The notes beneath the pieces were generated by a model that saw nothing but the letters and a program-made list of their open reading frames with translations, was not told the DNA's origin and ran no database searches. The position numbers and the translations under genes are program-made. Positions 27,236-36,834 of a stretch of DNA of 36,834 nucleotides are shown one piece after another. Source of the stretch: an uncultured Granulicella sp. (lineage in GTDB: Bacteria > Acidobacteriota > Terriglobia > Terriglobales > Acidobacteriaceae); contig CALMVK010000034.1 in the NCBI GenBank assembly GCA_937873145.1, forward strand, positions 1 through 36,834, read 5' to 3'. Position 1 is the first letter of the stretch, and every line of letters begins with the position of its first letter.

Positions 27236-28959
27236 CTCCTGCGACGTCTCTCCAGCATCGGCCCGGGGTTCGGTCCCTTTTCACCACCGATCACCGCGTC
27301 CTCGGCATCCGCTATCTTTTGCTCTCGCTTGCCGCCGTTGCCGCAGGAACCTTGATGTCTCTCGCGATGCGCATCCACCTTGTCTGGCCCGACCGCGTCT
27401 TTCCTTTCTTCGGCCCTGTCAAGCCTGAGGACTATCTCGCTCTGGTTACCCTGCACGGAACGCTGATGCTCTTCTTTGTGATGACGTTGGCCCCGCAGGC
27501 CGGCTTCGGCTCACTGATTCTTCCTCTCCAGATCGGCGCTCGCCGTATGGCTTTTCCGCTGCTCAACGCACTCGGCTTCTGGCTCTATCTTCTCGCCTTT
27601 CTCGTCCTACTTTCGTCGAGCTTCGTCGCAGGCGGAGCCGCCATCTCTGGCTGGACCGCTTACCCCCCACTCTCCGCGATTGCTGCTGCTGGCCCCGGCC
27701 AGGGTCTCGGCATGGACTTATGGCTGTTTTCGATCCTTCTCTTCGGCCTTGCCTCCATCCTGACCGCCATGAATTTGCTCGCCACAATCGTCGCGTATCG
27801 CTGCCCGGGGATGACGTGGGAACGCCTTCCGCTCACGGTTTGGGCGTGGTTTACCGCTGCCATTCTTACGATCATCGCCTTCTCCGTCCTGCTTGCCGCA
27901 ATTATCCTGCTTTATCTCGATCGCCACTCCGGAACCAGCTTCTTTCTCCCTCTGGGCGATCTTGTGAATGGAACCCTACATACCTCCGGCAACGGCAGCC
28001 CCTTGCTCTGGCTTCATCTTTTCTGGTTCTTCGGTCATCCTGAGGTCTACATTGCCATTCTTCCGGGCATGGGTCTGACCTCCATGCTGCTCGGCAACTT
28101 TGCCCGTCGCAAGATCTTCGGCTACCGCGTCATGATTGCTACTACTCTCCTTATCGGCTTTCTCGGCATTCTTGTTTGGGGTCACCACATGTTCGTCGCC
28201 GGCCTCAATCCTTTCGCTGGAACCGCGTTCTCCATCTCCACGATGGCGATCGCGCTGCCTTCCGCCGCAAAAGTTTTTAGCTGGCTCGCGACCATCTGGC
28301 GGGCACGGCCTGCTTACACCACGCCGATGCTCTTCGCGCTCGGCTTCGTCTCCCTCTTCATCACCGGAGGTCTCTCAGGACCTATCCTTGCCCAGCCTAT
28401 CCTCGATCAATATCTAAACAATACCTATTTCGTGGTAGCTCACTTCCACCTCATCATGGCAATGGCCGGCATCTTCGGTCTGTTCGCCGCTACGTACTAC
28501 TGGTTTCCTCTTCTTTGCGGACGGCTCATGAACGAGTCTCTGGGCCGTTGGCACTTCTGGCTTACCTTCGTCTCTGCTTACATGACCTTCCTGCCCATGC
28601 ACCTCGCCGGTCTTGAAGGAGCTCCCCGGCACTACGCTCAATTCGACGGTCTGCACAATGCTGCCGCCGTGCTGCTCGCTCCAACGCTCTTGCTTCAGCG
28701 CCACATCACCTATGCCGCCTTCCTCCTTGCCGCCAGTCAGAGTCTATTTCTGATCAATCTTGCGGTAAGTCTTCGCCGCGGGATTCTTGCTCCAGAAAAT
28801 CCGTGGGCTGCCACCACCCTGGAGTGGGGTCCGTCCGAAGTACAAGACTCCGCGTCCGGCGAACATTTTCAGGTTCATCGTGGACCCTGCCACTACTTCC
28901 ACAGTCCCCATGCGGAGGGCTTTCTCCCACAATGGGCACAGGAATCAAATCCGGAGTAA
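27232..28959 (+). CDS. coxA: Cytochrome c oxidase subunit I
   Basis: HGTLMLFFVMT, FWFFGHPEVYIAILPG, VWGHHMFVAG, YFVVAHFHLIMA. ATGA overlap with coxB. Confidence 0.96.
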   Translation: MTPATSLQHRPGVRSLFTTDHRVLGIRYLLLSLAAVAAGTLMSLAMRIHLVWPDRVFPFFGPVKPEDYLALVTLHGTLMLFFVMTLAPQAGFGSLILPLQIGARRMAFPLLNALGFWLYLLAFLVLLSSSFVAGGAAISGWTAYPPLSAIAAAGPGQGLGMDLWLFSILLFGLASILTAMNLLATIVAYRCPGMTWERLPLTVWAWFTAAILTIIAFSVLLAAIILLYLDRHSGTSFFLPLGDLVNGTLHTSGNGSPLLWLHLFWFFGHPEVYIAILPGMGLTSMLLGNFARRKIFGYRVMIATTLLIGFLGILVWGHHMFVAGLNPFAGTAFSISTMAIALPSAAKVFSWLATIWRARPAYTTPMLFALGFVSLFITGGLSGPILAQPILDQYLNNTYFVVAHFHLIMAMAGIFGLFAATYYWFPLLCGRLMNESLGRWHFWLTFVSAYMTFLPMHLAGLEGAPRHYAQFDGLHNAAAVLLAPTLLLQRHITYAAFLLAASQSLFLINLAVSLRRGILAPENPWAATTLEWGPSEVQDSASGEHFQVHRGPCHYFHSPHAEGFLPQWAQESNPE

Positions 28960-28998
28960 TCTGAGTTCAACGGGACGCTTTACGTCGAGGAAATCGCA

Positions 28999-29781
28999 AT
29001 GCCGGCTATCATCTCTCCCCCGATCACACCTCCAGGCACCGAAAAACGGCGTCGCGAACTAGAAGATGGTGACCACGGCGGAGGAAGACGTCCGCCAACC
29101 GACAAACGTACCGGCGGCAGTGGCGATCCAGACAACTGGAACGAACGCCGACGCGGACGGCCCGGTCCTCGTGAGCGTCTCGATCGATATCGTCTCGGCC
29201 TTTTTTTCGGACTCTCCGCGGTCTTCATGTTTTTCGTTGCAATCGTCAGCGTGTTCTTCGTCGCTCAGGGTAGCGGACATATCGACGCGAATGCACGCTA
29301 CATCAATGAATGGCTCCCCACGGCGTTGCCGCCCATTCTGTGGTTGAACACTGCCGTCCTGCTTCTAAGCTCACTCACCATGGAGGTGGCTCGCCGCCAC
29401 ATGTTCCGCGAGATGCACGTAATGGACGAGTGGCTTGGACTGGGTAAACCAATTACTCGCCGCACTATGCCGTGGCTGCTTGCTACTATTGTCCTCGGTG
29501 CTCTTTTCGTCGTCGGCCAACTCTTAGCTTGGCGTCAACTTGCCACGCAGCGGGTCTTCTACTACTCCAGCCAAAGCAGCCACTCTTTCTTTCTCATCAC
29601 CGGTGTGCACGGGCTTCACTTATTGCTCGGAGTCGCCGCGCTTGTAACTGCGCTGATCGGCCTGTTTGCCTCAAAGCAACTTGAGAATCGACAGATTATG
29701 GTCGATCTCGCCGCATGGTACTGGCACTCGATGGGCCTTCTTTGGCTAGCTCTTTTTAGCCTGCTTGCCTTCTGTCAATGA
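28999..29781 (+). CDS. coxC: Cytochrome c oxidase subunit III
   Basis: Five or more TM segments; LPPILWLNTAVLLLSSLTMEVARR, SHSFFLITGVHGLHLLLGVAAL, WYWHSMGLLWLALFSLL. Charged Gly/Arg-rich N-terminus. Confidence 0.9.
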   Translation: MPAIISPPITPPGTEKRRRELEDGDHGGGRRPPTDKRTGGSGDPDNWNERRRGRPGPRERLDRYRLGLFFGLSAVFMFFVAIVSVFFVAQGSGHIDANARYINEWLPTALPPILWLNTAVLLLSSLTMEVARRHMFREMHVMDEWLGLGKPITRRTMPWLLATIVLGALFVVGQLLAWRQLATQRVFYYSSQSSHSFFLITGVHGLHLLLGVAALVTALIGLFASKQLENRQIMVDLAAWYWHSMGLLWLALFSLLAFCQ

Positions 29782-29993
29782 TCCGACGCTGGCAGCGATA
29801 TGCTCAATACCTTATTGTGATAGCAACAATAGTCCCAGTTGCCCGTGGACAAGGATGCAGTCAGTGCGCTGAGCAATTGCGTTCTACACCTGCCCCGGTT
29901 CAAGCCGCTTATAGACGGGCTATCGTCCTTTTGGTTTTTGCCGGGGGAGGTGTATTTGGTGGAGTTTTGCTTGCCGTGCGACGTTTCCACTAG
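29778..29993 (+). CDS. Small membrane protein with CxxC, coupled to coxC
   Basis: 71-aa ORF with ATGA overlap with coxC: MIRRWQRYAQYLIVIATIVPVARGQGCSQCAEQLRSTPAPVQAAYRRAIVLLVFAGGGVFGGVLLAVRRFH. Leader/TM, CSQC, C-terminal TM. Confidence 0.65.
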   Translation: MIRRWQRYAQYLIVIATIVPVARGQGCSQCAEQLRSTPAPVQAAYRRAIVLLVFAGGGVFGGVLLAVRRFH

Positions 29994-30015
29994 GCAGGGT
30001 CAATCTCTTGAGCAG

Positions 30016-30615
30016 CTATGTTTTCTTACGTGGATCCTGCTTTTCACGACCAAGTTTCAATGCCATCATGTACCAGTCGAACTCATCGAAGAACTTGGCT
30101 GATCCCTCTACCAATTCCTGAGTCAAAGCGACACCCTCAGCACTGAGTGCCTTGTCGACCGCGGGAATGGGTTGAATGGTCGGGATGGATCCCATACCAA
30201 CCTCCGGGAGCAGCGCCCTTAGCTGCATCGCCGCTCGCATCCCTCCAAACGGCGTAGTCGAGTACCCGATGATTGCCGACGGCCGATAGAAGTATTCTTC
30301 GAGGAAGTAATCAATTAGATTGGATAACCCAGAGGTCACGCTGTGGTTGTATTCAGCACACACGATGGCAAATCCGTCGGCTCTCTCATAGAGTTCTGCA
30401 AGCGGCGCTAACTTGGCTTTCAGCTCTTGGTCTTCAGGAGCTTCGCTTATTTTGAGCTGTTTCCACATTTTGTCGAGAAGTGGCAATTCCAGGGTCGCAG
30501 CATCGACTAAGTGAGCCTCATGTCCCCGTGCCTTCAGTTGCGCCATAACCCACTTTGCGGCGCGATCCCCCATGCGCTCGGAACGCGTTGAACCCTGCAA
30601 AACAGCAACAATCAT
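30016..30615 (-). CDS. NADPH-dependent FMN reductase family protein
   Basis: VAVLQGSTRSERMGDRAAKWV, GFAIVCAEYNHSVTSGLSNLIDYFLEEYFYRPSAIIGYSTTPFGGMRAAMQLR. Confidence 0.9.
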   Translation of the reverse strand: MIVAVLQGSTRSERMGDRAAKWVMAQLKARGHEAHLVDAATLELPLLDKMWKQLKISEAPEDQELKAKLAPLAELYERADGFAIVCAEYNHSVTSGLSNLIDYFLEEYFYRPSAIIGYSTTPFGGMRAAMQLRALLPEVGMGSIPTIQPIPAVDKALSAEGVALTQELVEGSAKFFDEFDWYMMALKLGREKQDPRKKT

Positions 30616-30727
30616 CTACTTTCACCTCAATTGATTGGATGCAGCTCAGGAAGCGTAAATATGGATTACCAAACCGTGTAACCGCACGATCAAACTCCCG
30701 AACAAGATCGCGCCAGAACGAGTACTA

Positions 30728-32695
30728 CTACCGGAGCGCCGTTTTCTTTACTAAGCCTGCTGCCGTTCCGCCTTTGCTTGCGGCCTCCTTCTTGGCCGGT
30801 ACTACTGTTTTAGATGTAACCGCCGGTGCGGCACTCTTCTTTGCAGGCGCAGGTTGAACGGTTGGGCGCTTTGTTGCCGGTTTAACTTCTTTTCCCACAC
30901 TCTTCGCGACGGGTTTCGACGCCACGATCTTTACTGCCGCCTTCGCCGCAACCTTCACAGCAGCGGAGCTCTTGACAGCCGGGACCACCGCCGAAGCTGT
31001 TTTGCTCGCAGACTTCGTGACCGGAGCCTTAACTTCGGCGACATCGCTCTTCGTCACCCTGACAGCCGTCTTCGACTTGCCGTGCGGGAGAAGTTTATCC
31101 CCCGGCTTTGTTGCCGCCAGCTGTTCGACCGGAGGAGGCACAACGATGACAGGCTTAGGCAGGGGTGCAACCGCGACGAGAGGCGTCACTGTCTCAGCCG
31201 GCATTTCAGGTGCGACCGCATCCGGTATCTCGGGCTCATCCACACCCGGTTCCCCAACCTCCCCGACAGCTTCCTGCTCCGCTTTCACATTTTTCTTGGC
31301 TCGCGATTTCGAAGGCTTTGCTTCCTTCTTCGCGGTGCGCGCCCGACGTAAATTCACTGGGGGAGGCGGTGCTGGAGGAGAATACGGCTCGAGAAACGCC
31401 TTCATCTCTTCAGGCGTTGTCAGTTTTCCATCCATTAATTCGAAGAACAATTTCTCAAGCAGCCCCTCGTACTCCGGGAGCTCTGGAACGATCCGCATCT
31501 CCTGCATCAGGGTGTACGGCATCTTTTGCCGCGCCGCCGGCCATTCCGTGAAGAAGCTTTTGAACTTCGCTTGCAAGGCCGGGCTCCGGCTCGAATACAC
31601 CAGCCATAGCACAGCCTCCGATTTGGCGGAGGTCAGCAGCCGCCAGGATTGCGAAGGCAGCGCCGCACTTTTAGCCCCAAGCTGCGCTCCTAACTCTTTG
31701 GCCTCGCCCTCGAGCGACTTTACTGCCTCCACAAATCCCGGCCGCGGAAAGCTAGCCGTCATCGCGTCTACCTCTTTGGCAGAAAGCTTGGCCACCAGCA
31801 AAGGAAAGTTTGCCGCTGCCGTATCTGGATGAATTCCCTGCATCTGCAACTGAGTCTGCACTTCGCGCAGCTTGTCCAGTTCTGCCGCGTTCACCTTGGT
31901 TGAAGTCCATGCCGGCGCAAGATGCTGCATCCAGCCCTCGCTCTCCAATCGCTTCAAGACCCGCAGCGGATCTTCCTCATGGAAGATCTCTTCGGTCTCA
32001 TAGCCGCGGTGAAACTCTGAGAGTGCGGCGATGTACCCCTCGCTTTTACCCGTTTCATACCGAGCCTGCGTCTTCTCGTCGAGCACCCAACCCAACCGCG
32101 CCATCAGCCGCGTCGCACGAATCATGCGCACTGGATCCTCGATAAAACCGTAGTTGCTGACCAGACGTAGCTCCCGGTTCTCGATGTCGGCAACTCCGTT
32201 CGACGGGTCCATGAGCAGGCCGTACGATCCTCCGTTCAGCGACAAGGCCATCGCGTTCGCGGTAAAGTCGCGCCGCCGCAGATCCTCAAGAATCGATGCC
32301 GGCTTGACGACCGGCTTACCCGGCTGCGAAAACGTGACGCTCAGCGTGCTGCTGATTTCCATGCGCACACTCCCCGGAAATTGCACGAAGAGTGCCTGTC
32401 CAGCCTGGGACTCGCCAACGATGACTCCCCCAGCCTCTTCGACGGCACTCTTCAGGCCAAGCGCATTTCCTTGAACGACCACATCCAGGTCACGCACCGG
32501 CGAGCCACTGGTCAAGTCACGTACCGCACCACCCACCAAAAAGACGGTCATCTCTGCGGCTCGAGCCAACTCTCGCACCGCCAGCAAAGCCGATCGCTGC
32601 GCCACGGAGAGACGATTTTCGAGTAGATAAATGTAGTCGGCCATACCTCTCCCGTACTCTTCGCGGCGGTTCTTGCCGTCCGATAACTTATTCAT
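30728..32695 (-). CDS. CCA tRNA nucleotidyltransferase / poly(A) polymerase family protein with Lys/Ala-rich tail
   Basis: FLVGGAVRDLTSGSPVRDLDVVVQG, RRDFTANAMALSLNGG, DPVRMIRATRLMARLGW. The last ~220 aa are Lys/Ala/Pro-rich. Start may be 32644 (MADYIYLLENRLS). Confidence 0.9.
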   Translation of the reverse strand: MNKLSDGKNRREEYGRGMADYIYLLENRLSVAQRSALLAVRELARAAEMTVFLVGGAVRDLTSGSPVRDLDVVVQGNALGLKSAVEEAGGVIVGESQAGQALFVQFPGSVRMEISSTLSVTFSQPGKPVVKPASILEDLRRRDFTANAMALSLNGGSYGLLMDPSNGVADIENRELRLVSNYGFIEDPVRMIRATRLMARLGWVLDEKTQARYETGKSEGYIAALSEFHRGYETEEIFHEEDPLRVLKRLESEGWMQHLAPAWTSTKVNAAELDKLREVQTQLQMQGIHPDTAAANFPLLVAKLSAKEVDAMTASFPRPGFVEAVKSLEGEAKELGAQLGAKSAALPSQSWRLLTSAKSEAVLWLVYSSRSPALQAKFKSFFTEWPAARQKMPYTLMQEMRIVPELPEYEGLLEKLFFELMDGKLTTPEEMKAFLEPYSPPAPPPPVNLRRARTAKKEAKPSKSRAKKNVKAEQEAVGEVGEPGVDEPEIPDAVAPEMPAETVTPLVAVAPLPKPVIVVPPPVEQLAATKPGDKLLPHGKSKTAVRVTKSDVAEVKAPVTKSASKTASAVVPAVKSSAAVKVAAKAAVKIVASKPVAKSVGKEVKPATKRPTVQPAPAKKSAAPAVTSKTVVPAKKEAASKGGTAAGLVKKTALR

Positions 32696-32853
32696 AACGC
32701 GTCACTTACGCAGTTTTATGAAGGTTGTGCAAAACCCAAATGTACCACAGCCTCTAGTTATCTGCCTATGCTTTGTTGCCGCGTGTACGGCTATCTCCGA
32801 AATCCCTCTTGAAAAGCAGTACACTGAGGTCACTCGCAGCGAACCGGCCGGCC

Positions 32854-33126
32854 ATGCCCAGCTCCCGCAAAGAGGTAATCGTCCGCACCTTCGAGGGCAC
32901 GCTGTTCCCTGGCTATCTGCCAACGACCGAGATTCTCATCGACGGTCGGGTAGAACTGCTTGATCTTGAAGGCCGCACTCTGCCCATTGCCCTTGAAACG
33001 ATTCGCTGGATCGCCTTCGTCCACGACTTCAATTCCTCGAAGTTCAGGCCACTCTCTCGTCCGATCGCACACATACCACAGCCTTTCCTCTTCCCCGATC
33101 CTGGATCCGATCCGCGTCCCCGCTAA
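32854..33126 (+). CDS. Small hypothetical protein
   Basis: [61 protein letters not shown]..., a plausible beta-rich domain, upstream of lpxD. Confidence 0.5.
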   Translation: MPSSRKEVIVRTFEGTLFPGYLPTTEILIDGRVELLDLEGRTLPIALETIRWIAFVHDFNSSKFRPLSRPIAHIPQPFLFPDPGSDPRPR

Positions 33127-33247
33127 AGTACCTGCCGCAGCAGCTTCTTGGTTCATCGAATTCTGCCGTCCCTTGAATCGTCTGCTGACCTTATCGGCCA
33201 AACTTGGAAGCAGCCATATTTTGTCCCAATTCGCTACAATCCTCATC

Positions 33248-34255
33248 ATGCAGCTTTCCGATCTGGCAGCAACGCTCGGGGCCTCCCTTGAAGGTGACGG
33301 CTCAGCCCAGATCACCGGCGTCTGTGGCATCGAGCATGCTGGCCCCGGTCAGGTTACCTTTGTTTCAAACAAGCGCTATGCGGCGCTCGCCCGCACGACT
33401 CAAGCCAGCGCCATTCTGGTCGAGCCTTCGTTTCCCTCGCTTCCGACGCCTACTCTTCGCGTAGCCGACCCGTATCTCGCCTTCGCCAAGACCATCGAGC
33501 TCTTTTACGAGCCACCCTCCTATTCTCCCGGCATCCATCCCACCGCCGTCATCGCCCCGTCCGCTCACATTGGAGCCCGCGCCCACATCGGCGCCTATGT
33601 TGTCATCGGCGATCACGTCACGCTTGGCGAGGGTGCAATCCTCCACCCCCACGTTGTGCTTTATCCGTATGTTGAAGTTGGCAAAGACTTTACCGCACAC
33701 TCCCATGCCGTCGTCCGGGAGCACTGCCGGATCGGCGACCAGGTCACGCTTCAAAATGGAGCCATCGTCGGTGCCGACGGTTTCGGTTTTGCGCGCATCC
33801 CTGCCGAGCCAGGCCAACCCGCCTGGTACAAAATCCTGCAGTCCGGCCCGGCTGTTCTCGAAGACCACGTCGAGGTTCAGGCCAACGCCTGCGTCGATCG
33901 CGCTTCGGTCGGCGAGACGCGGGTCGGCCGAGGCGCGAAGATTGACAACCTTGTCCAGGTAGGCCATGGCTCGAGCGTCGGCGAGAACACTCTACTCTGC
34001 GCCCAGGTCGGTCTTGCCGGGTCAACCTCGGTGGGCCGCAACGTAATTCTGGCGGGGCAGGTCGGCGTCGCCGGCCACTGCACCATCGGCGATGGCGTTG
34101 TCGCCACCGCACAAAGCGGCATTCCCAACGACGTTGCGCCCGGCAAGATCGTCAGCGGTTATCCAGCCATTGAGAATCGCCAGTGGCTGCGCGCGGTGGC
34201 CCTCTTCAACCGCCTGCCCGGCCACCTGCGCGAGCTGAAGCGCCGGCCAAACTGA
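33248..34255 (+). CDS. lpxD: UDP-3-O-acylglucosamine N-acyltransferase
   Basis: [32 protein letters not shown], left-handed beta-helix hexapeptides, [60 protein letters not shown]. Confidence 0.96.
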   Translation: MQLSDLAATLGASLEGDGSAQITGVCGIEHAGPGQVTFVSNKRYAALARTTQASAILVEPSFPSLPTPTLRVADPYLAFAKTIELFYEPPSYSPGIHPTAVIAPSAHIGARAHIGAYVVIGDHVTLGEGAILHPHVVLYPYVEVGKDFTAHSHAVVREHCRIGDQVTLQNGAIVGADGFGFARIPAEPGQPAWYKILQSGPAVLEDHVEVQANACVDRASVGETRVGRGAKIDNLVQVGHGSSVGENTLLCAQVGLAGSTSVGRNVILAGQVGVAGHCTIGDGVVATAQSGIPNDVAPGKIVSGYPAIENRQWLRAVALFNRLPGHLRELKRRPN

Positions 34256-34270
34256 CTGGTATCCTTGCAC

Positions 34271-34621
34271 ATGCGCTTCTTCCGCCAGCTGGCCATTGCC
34301 CTCCTGCTCTTCCCTTTGGCCGGCTGCCACTCACACTATATAGATGCCTCGCTGCGCAATCGCACCCAGCAACCGATCAGCCTGGTAGAAGTGGACTACC
34401 CCAGCGCCAGTTTTGGAACCCAGACCCTCGACCCCGGCAAAGAGTATGCCTATCGTTTTAAGGTGCTCGGCTCCGGCGCGCTTAAGCTCATCTATACCGA
34501 TGCCGCGAACCAGGAGCACACTATTCCGGGTCCCGCACTGAGCGAAGGCGACGAAGGACCACTTGTCATCACCGTAACGGCTGCGGGCGTCAGTTGGTCT
34601 CCTCCGGCCAAGAAAAAGTAG
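34271..34621 (+). CDS. Putative lipoprotein of unknown function
   Basis: LLLFPLAGC lipobox; 117-aa beta-rich protein. Confidence 0.65.
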   Translation: MRFFRQLAIALLLFPLAGCHSHYIDASLRNRTQQPISLVEVDYPSASFGTQTLDPGKEYAYRFKVLGSGALKLIYTDAANQEHTIPGPALSEGDEGPLVITVTAAGVSWSPPAKKK

Positions 34622-34755
34622 TTCATACAATCGCTGGTCTTTCACCTCTTTCGTAACCGGTATCATACGGCGTCAGCAGGTGCCTGGTTCTCTATGCAAA
34701 TCTACAAAGAGACGTGACGTTTTACCAGAGTCGCCCTATCTCCATACCCGGTTAG

Positions 34756-36351
<1,596 letters not shown>

Positions 36352-36834
36352 CCCTTGTCGCCTGTCACCTCTACGTTCCCAGAGCCGCTTGGTTGCGAAG
36401 GAACGGCAAAGCAAGGCTCACCATTTTCAACCTTATGATCGCTGTCTAGATTTGGAGGCATACAACGGCTGAACCGAATCCTGTGGGACATCACTCTTCT
36501 GCGCAGCTCCGCGCAGACACGCGTGGTTTTACGCCTAAGTTCGCCCAGGTGATAAATCATCCTGCGTCCTTGCCTGACTTACAGCGCAGGCCGGAACGGG
36601 AAGCTTGCCCTTGTGCCTTTCTTCTGCACCCTTATGCTCGACAAACTCCCTCCCGGAGAGTACGAATGCGAGAAGGCTGTTCTTGATTCAACAGATGGAA
36701 ATCTGGCGAAGCTCGGTCTCACTGTTTCATAACAGCACTCATACAAGAGCGTGATTGTTAGTGATCTTAAAAGTGCATTTTTGGCGAAACCTCCGTGCGA
36801 CCATCTGCTTGCTGCTGGCTTGTACCGCTGCTTC

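Noticed and set aside
36352-36834. Right-edge region with several short ORFs
   Set aside because: No ORF shows family motifs or convincing start context; likely intergenic/upstream region truncated by the window.

Overview
The window looks like a GC-rich, Acidobacteria-like chromosomal segment; that lineage call is inferred from gene style only. It is densely coding, with about 28 supportable protein genes. No rRNA, tRNA or CRISPR array was seen. Main blocks: (i) a decayed Y1/REP-associated-type transposase running off the left edge, plus a DUF433/DUF5615-type toxin-antitoxin pair; (ii) MFS and YdcZ-like transporters, an M48-like protein with a degenerate HExxH, and an acyltransferase-3; (iii) a FecR-domain protein, a Tat-type sugar isomerase/epimerase, a peroxiredoxin-like protein, an ArsR regulator and an SDR; (iv) pgi, IclR, then a GT2-GtrA / GT87 / SGNH-like / MBOAT block next to manA, which reads as a possible polyprenyl-phosphate-sugar glycosylation plus O-acylation locus; (v) a YVTN/phosphoesterase, a desaturase and pdxT; (vi) a translationally coupled HEAT-coxB-coxA-coxC-small CxxC protein cluster; (vii) an FMN reductase, a CCA-adding enzyme with a histone-H1-like tail, lpxD, a lipoprotein and a Tat-exported GH1. 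The strongest leads are catalytic-site departures in otherwise well-conserved enzymes (GH1 NEP->NMP, CoxA GAPDMAFP->GARRMAFP, M48 HELAH->FQLAH, Y1 HVH->HVP), the glycan acylation block, and a roughly 107-bp MITE-like inverted-repeat element. All family calls come from reading motifs; no database search was run.
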